DNA of 64,000 bases from assembly GCA_025267735.1 (NCBI GenBank), contig CM046307.1, forward strand, positions 35,703,231 through 35,767,230, written 5' to 3'. This DNA is from Mactra quadrangularis (taxonomy: Eukaryota; Mollusca; Bivalvia; Venerida; Mactridae). Positions 63,899 to 64,000 of the stretch are shown one piece after another (within the stretch, counting starts at the first letter, position 1; each line of letters begins with the position of its first letter). The notes beneath the pieces were generated by a model. The model was not told where the DNA came from, did not search any database, and saw only the letters and a list, made by a program, of their open reading frames with translations. A program made the position numbers and the translations under genes.

Positions 63899-64000
63899 AT
63901 CTCACTTCCTGTCCCCCACTTAACCAAACTAATCATTGTCATTAGCGCAGTTGGTTTTCCCATCAAGTTTCCACAAGAGGTGGGGTACAGGGGATACTGG
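63899..64000 (+). repeat. Satellite unit U43 (partial, cut by window edge)
   Basis: The first 102 bp of a unit: leader, A-box-like motif and the start of the A core, ending just at the B box. The array continues beyond the window. Confidence 0.93.

Larger units (their letters stand above)
1..64000 (+). repeat. Higher-order satellite array, about 1,535 bp unit, 43 units U1-U43
   Basis: The window is one head-to-tail array. The same sequence recurs from 1, 1536, 3071, 4606 and so on to the end, always in the same orientation. The standard 1,535 bp unit is leader, A monomer, B monomer, C monomer. Differences between units are mostly single bases, 7 bp steps, or gain or loss of a whole 432 bp monomer. 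The only foreign sequence is the transposon at 49373-50702. Both window edges lie inside the array, so its true size is unknown but exceeds 64 kb. No coding gene with a credible start, length or family signature is visible. Near-identity over tens of kilobases indicates recent amplification and homogenisation by unequal exchange or gene conversion. Confidence 0.98.

Noticed and set aside
1..64000. CRISPR array
   Set aside because: Units are hundreds of bases long, spacers are not unique and no cas genes are present; the sequence is eukaryotic in character.
1..64000. Ribosomal DNA spacer or other tandem RNA gene cluster
   Set aside because: No rRNA, 5S, snRNA or histone sequence is recognisable in any unit.

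Overview
The whole window is eukaryotic satellite DNA with no intact protein-coding gene. It holds 42 complete units and one partial unit (U43) of a tandem higher-order repeat, all in the same orientation, broken once by a 1,330 bp DNA transposon. The repeat is AT-rich and intron-like. It carries tRNA-type Pol III promoter motifs on the plus strand and canonical spliceosomal signals on the minus strand. The inserted element looks like a pogo/Tigger-type Tc1/mariner relative with TA target-site duplication. These point to an animal genome, plausibly a marine invertebrate, but nothing here identifies the species.

Layout: the standard unit is 1,535 bp. It consists of a 105 bp leader, a 559 bp A monomer, a 432 bp B monomer and a 439 bp C monomer. 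A, B and C share a common core; A also carries about 110 bp of extra sequence near its 3' end. B and C differ at about six diagnostic sites. Unit lengths are 1535 (standard), 1528 (one 7 bp minisatellite copy fewer in C), 1103 or 1096 (B and C fused into one hybrid), 1967 (an extra C/B hybrid), 1529 (a one-base T insertion and one heptamer fewer) and 982 (A fused to the end of B). Regions: U1-U8 (1-12273) are nearly uniform. U9-U14 (12274-22340) are rearranged, with a shared marker base and two 1967 bp units. U15-U23 (22341-36148) are uniform again. U24-U34 (36149-52185) are rich in 1103 bp units, include a duplicated 2,638 bp dimer, and hold the transposon at 49373-50702. U35-U43 (52186-64000) are mostly standard, with the 982 bp fusion unit at the end.

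Two layers of structure go beyond plain satellite. First, every A, B and C monomer carries on the minus strand a short exon-like cassette between a strong acceptor (pyrimidine tract plus CTAG) and a strong donor (CAAG|GTATGT). Its frame reads ...DDTDFRP(N/D)ERSP(M/T)TQ. The satellite therefore probably arose from tandem duplication of an exon with its introns. Frames do not stay open when the cassettes are chained, so I do not call a working gene. Second, the plus strand of leader plus A has an A box, a perfect B box and a downstream T5 run, resembling the head of a tRNA-derived SINE.

The recurring 66-codon plus-strand open frame starts at GTG and is present only because the repeat is; I do not annotate it as a gene.
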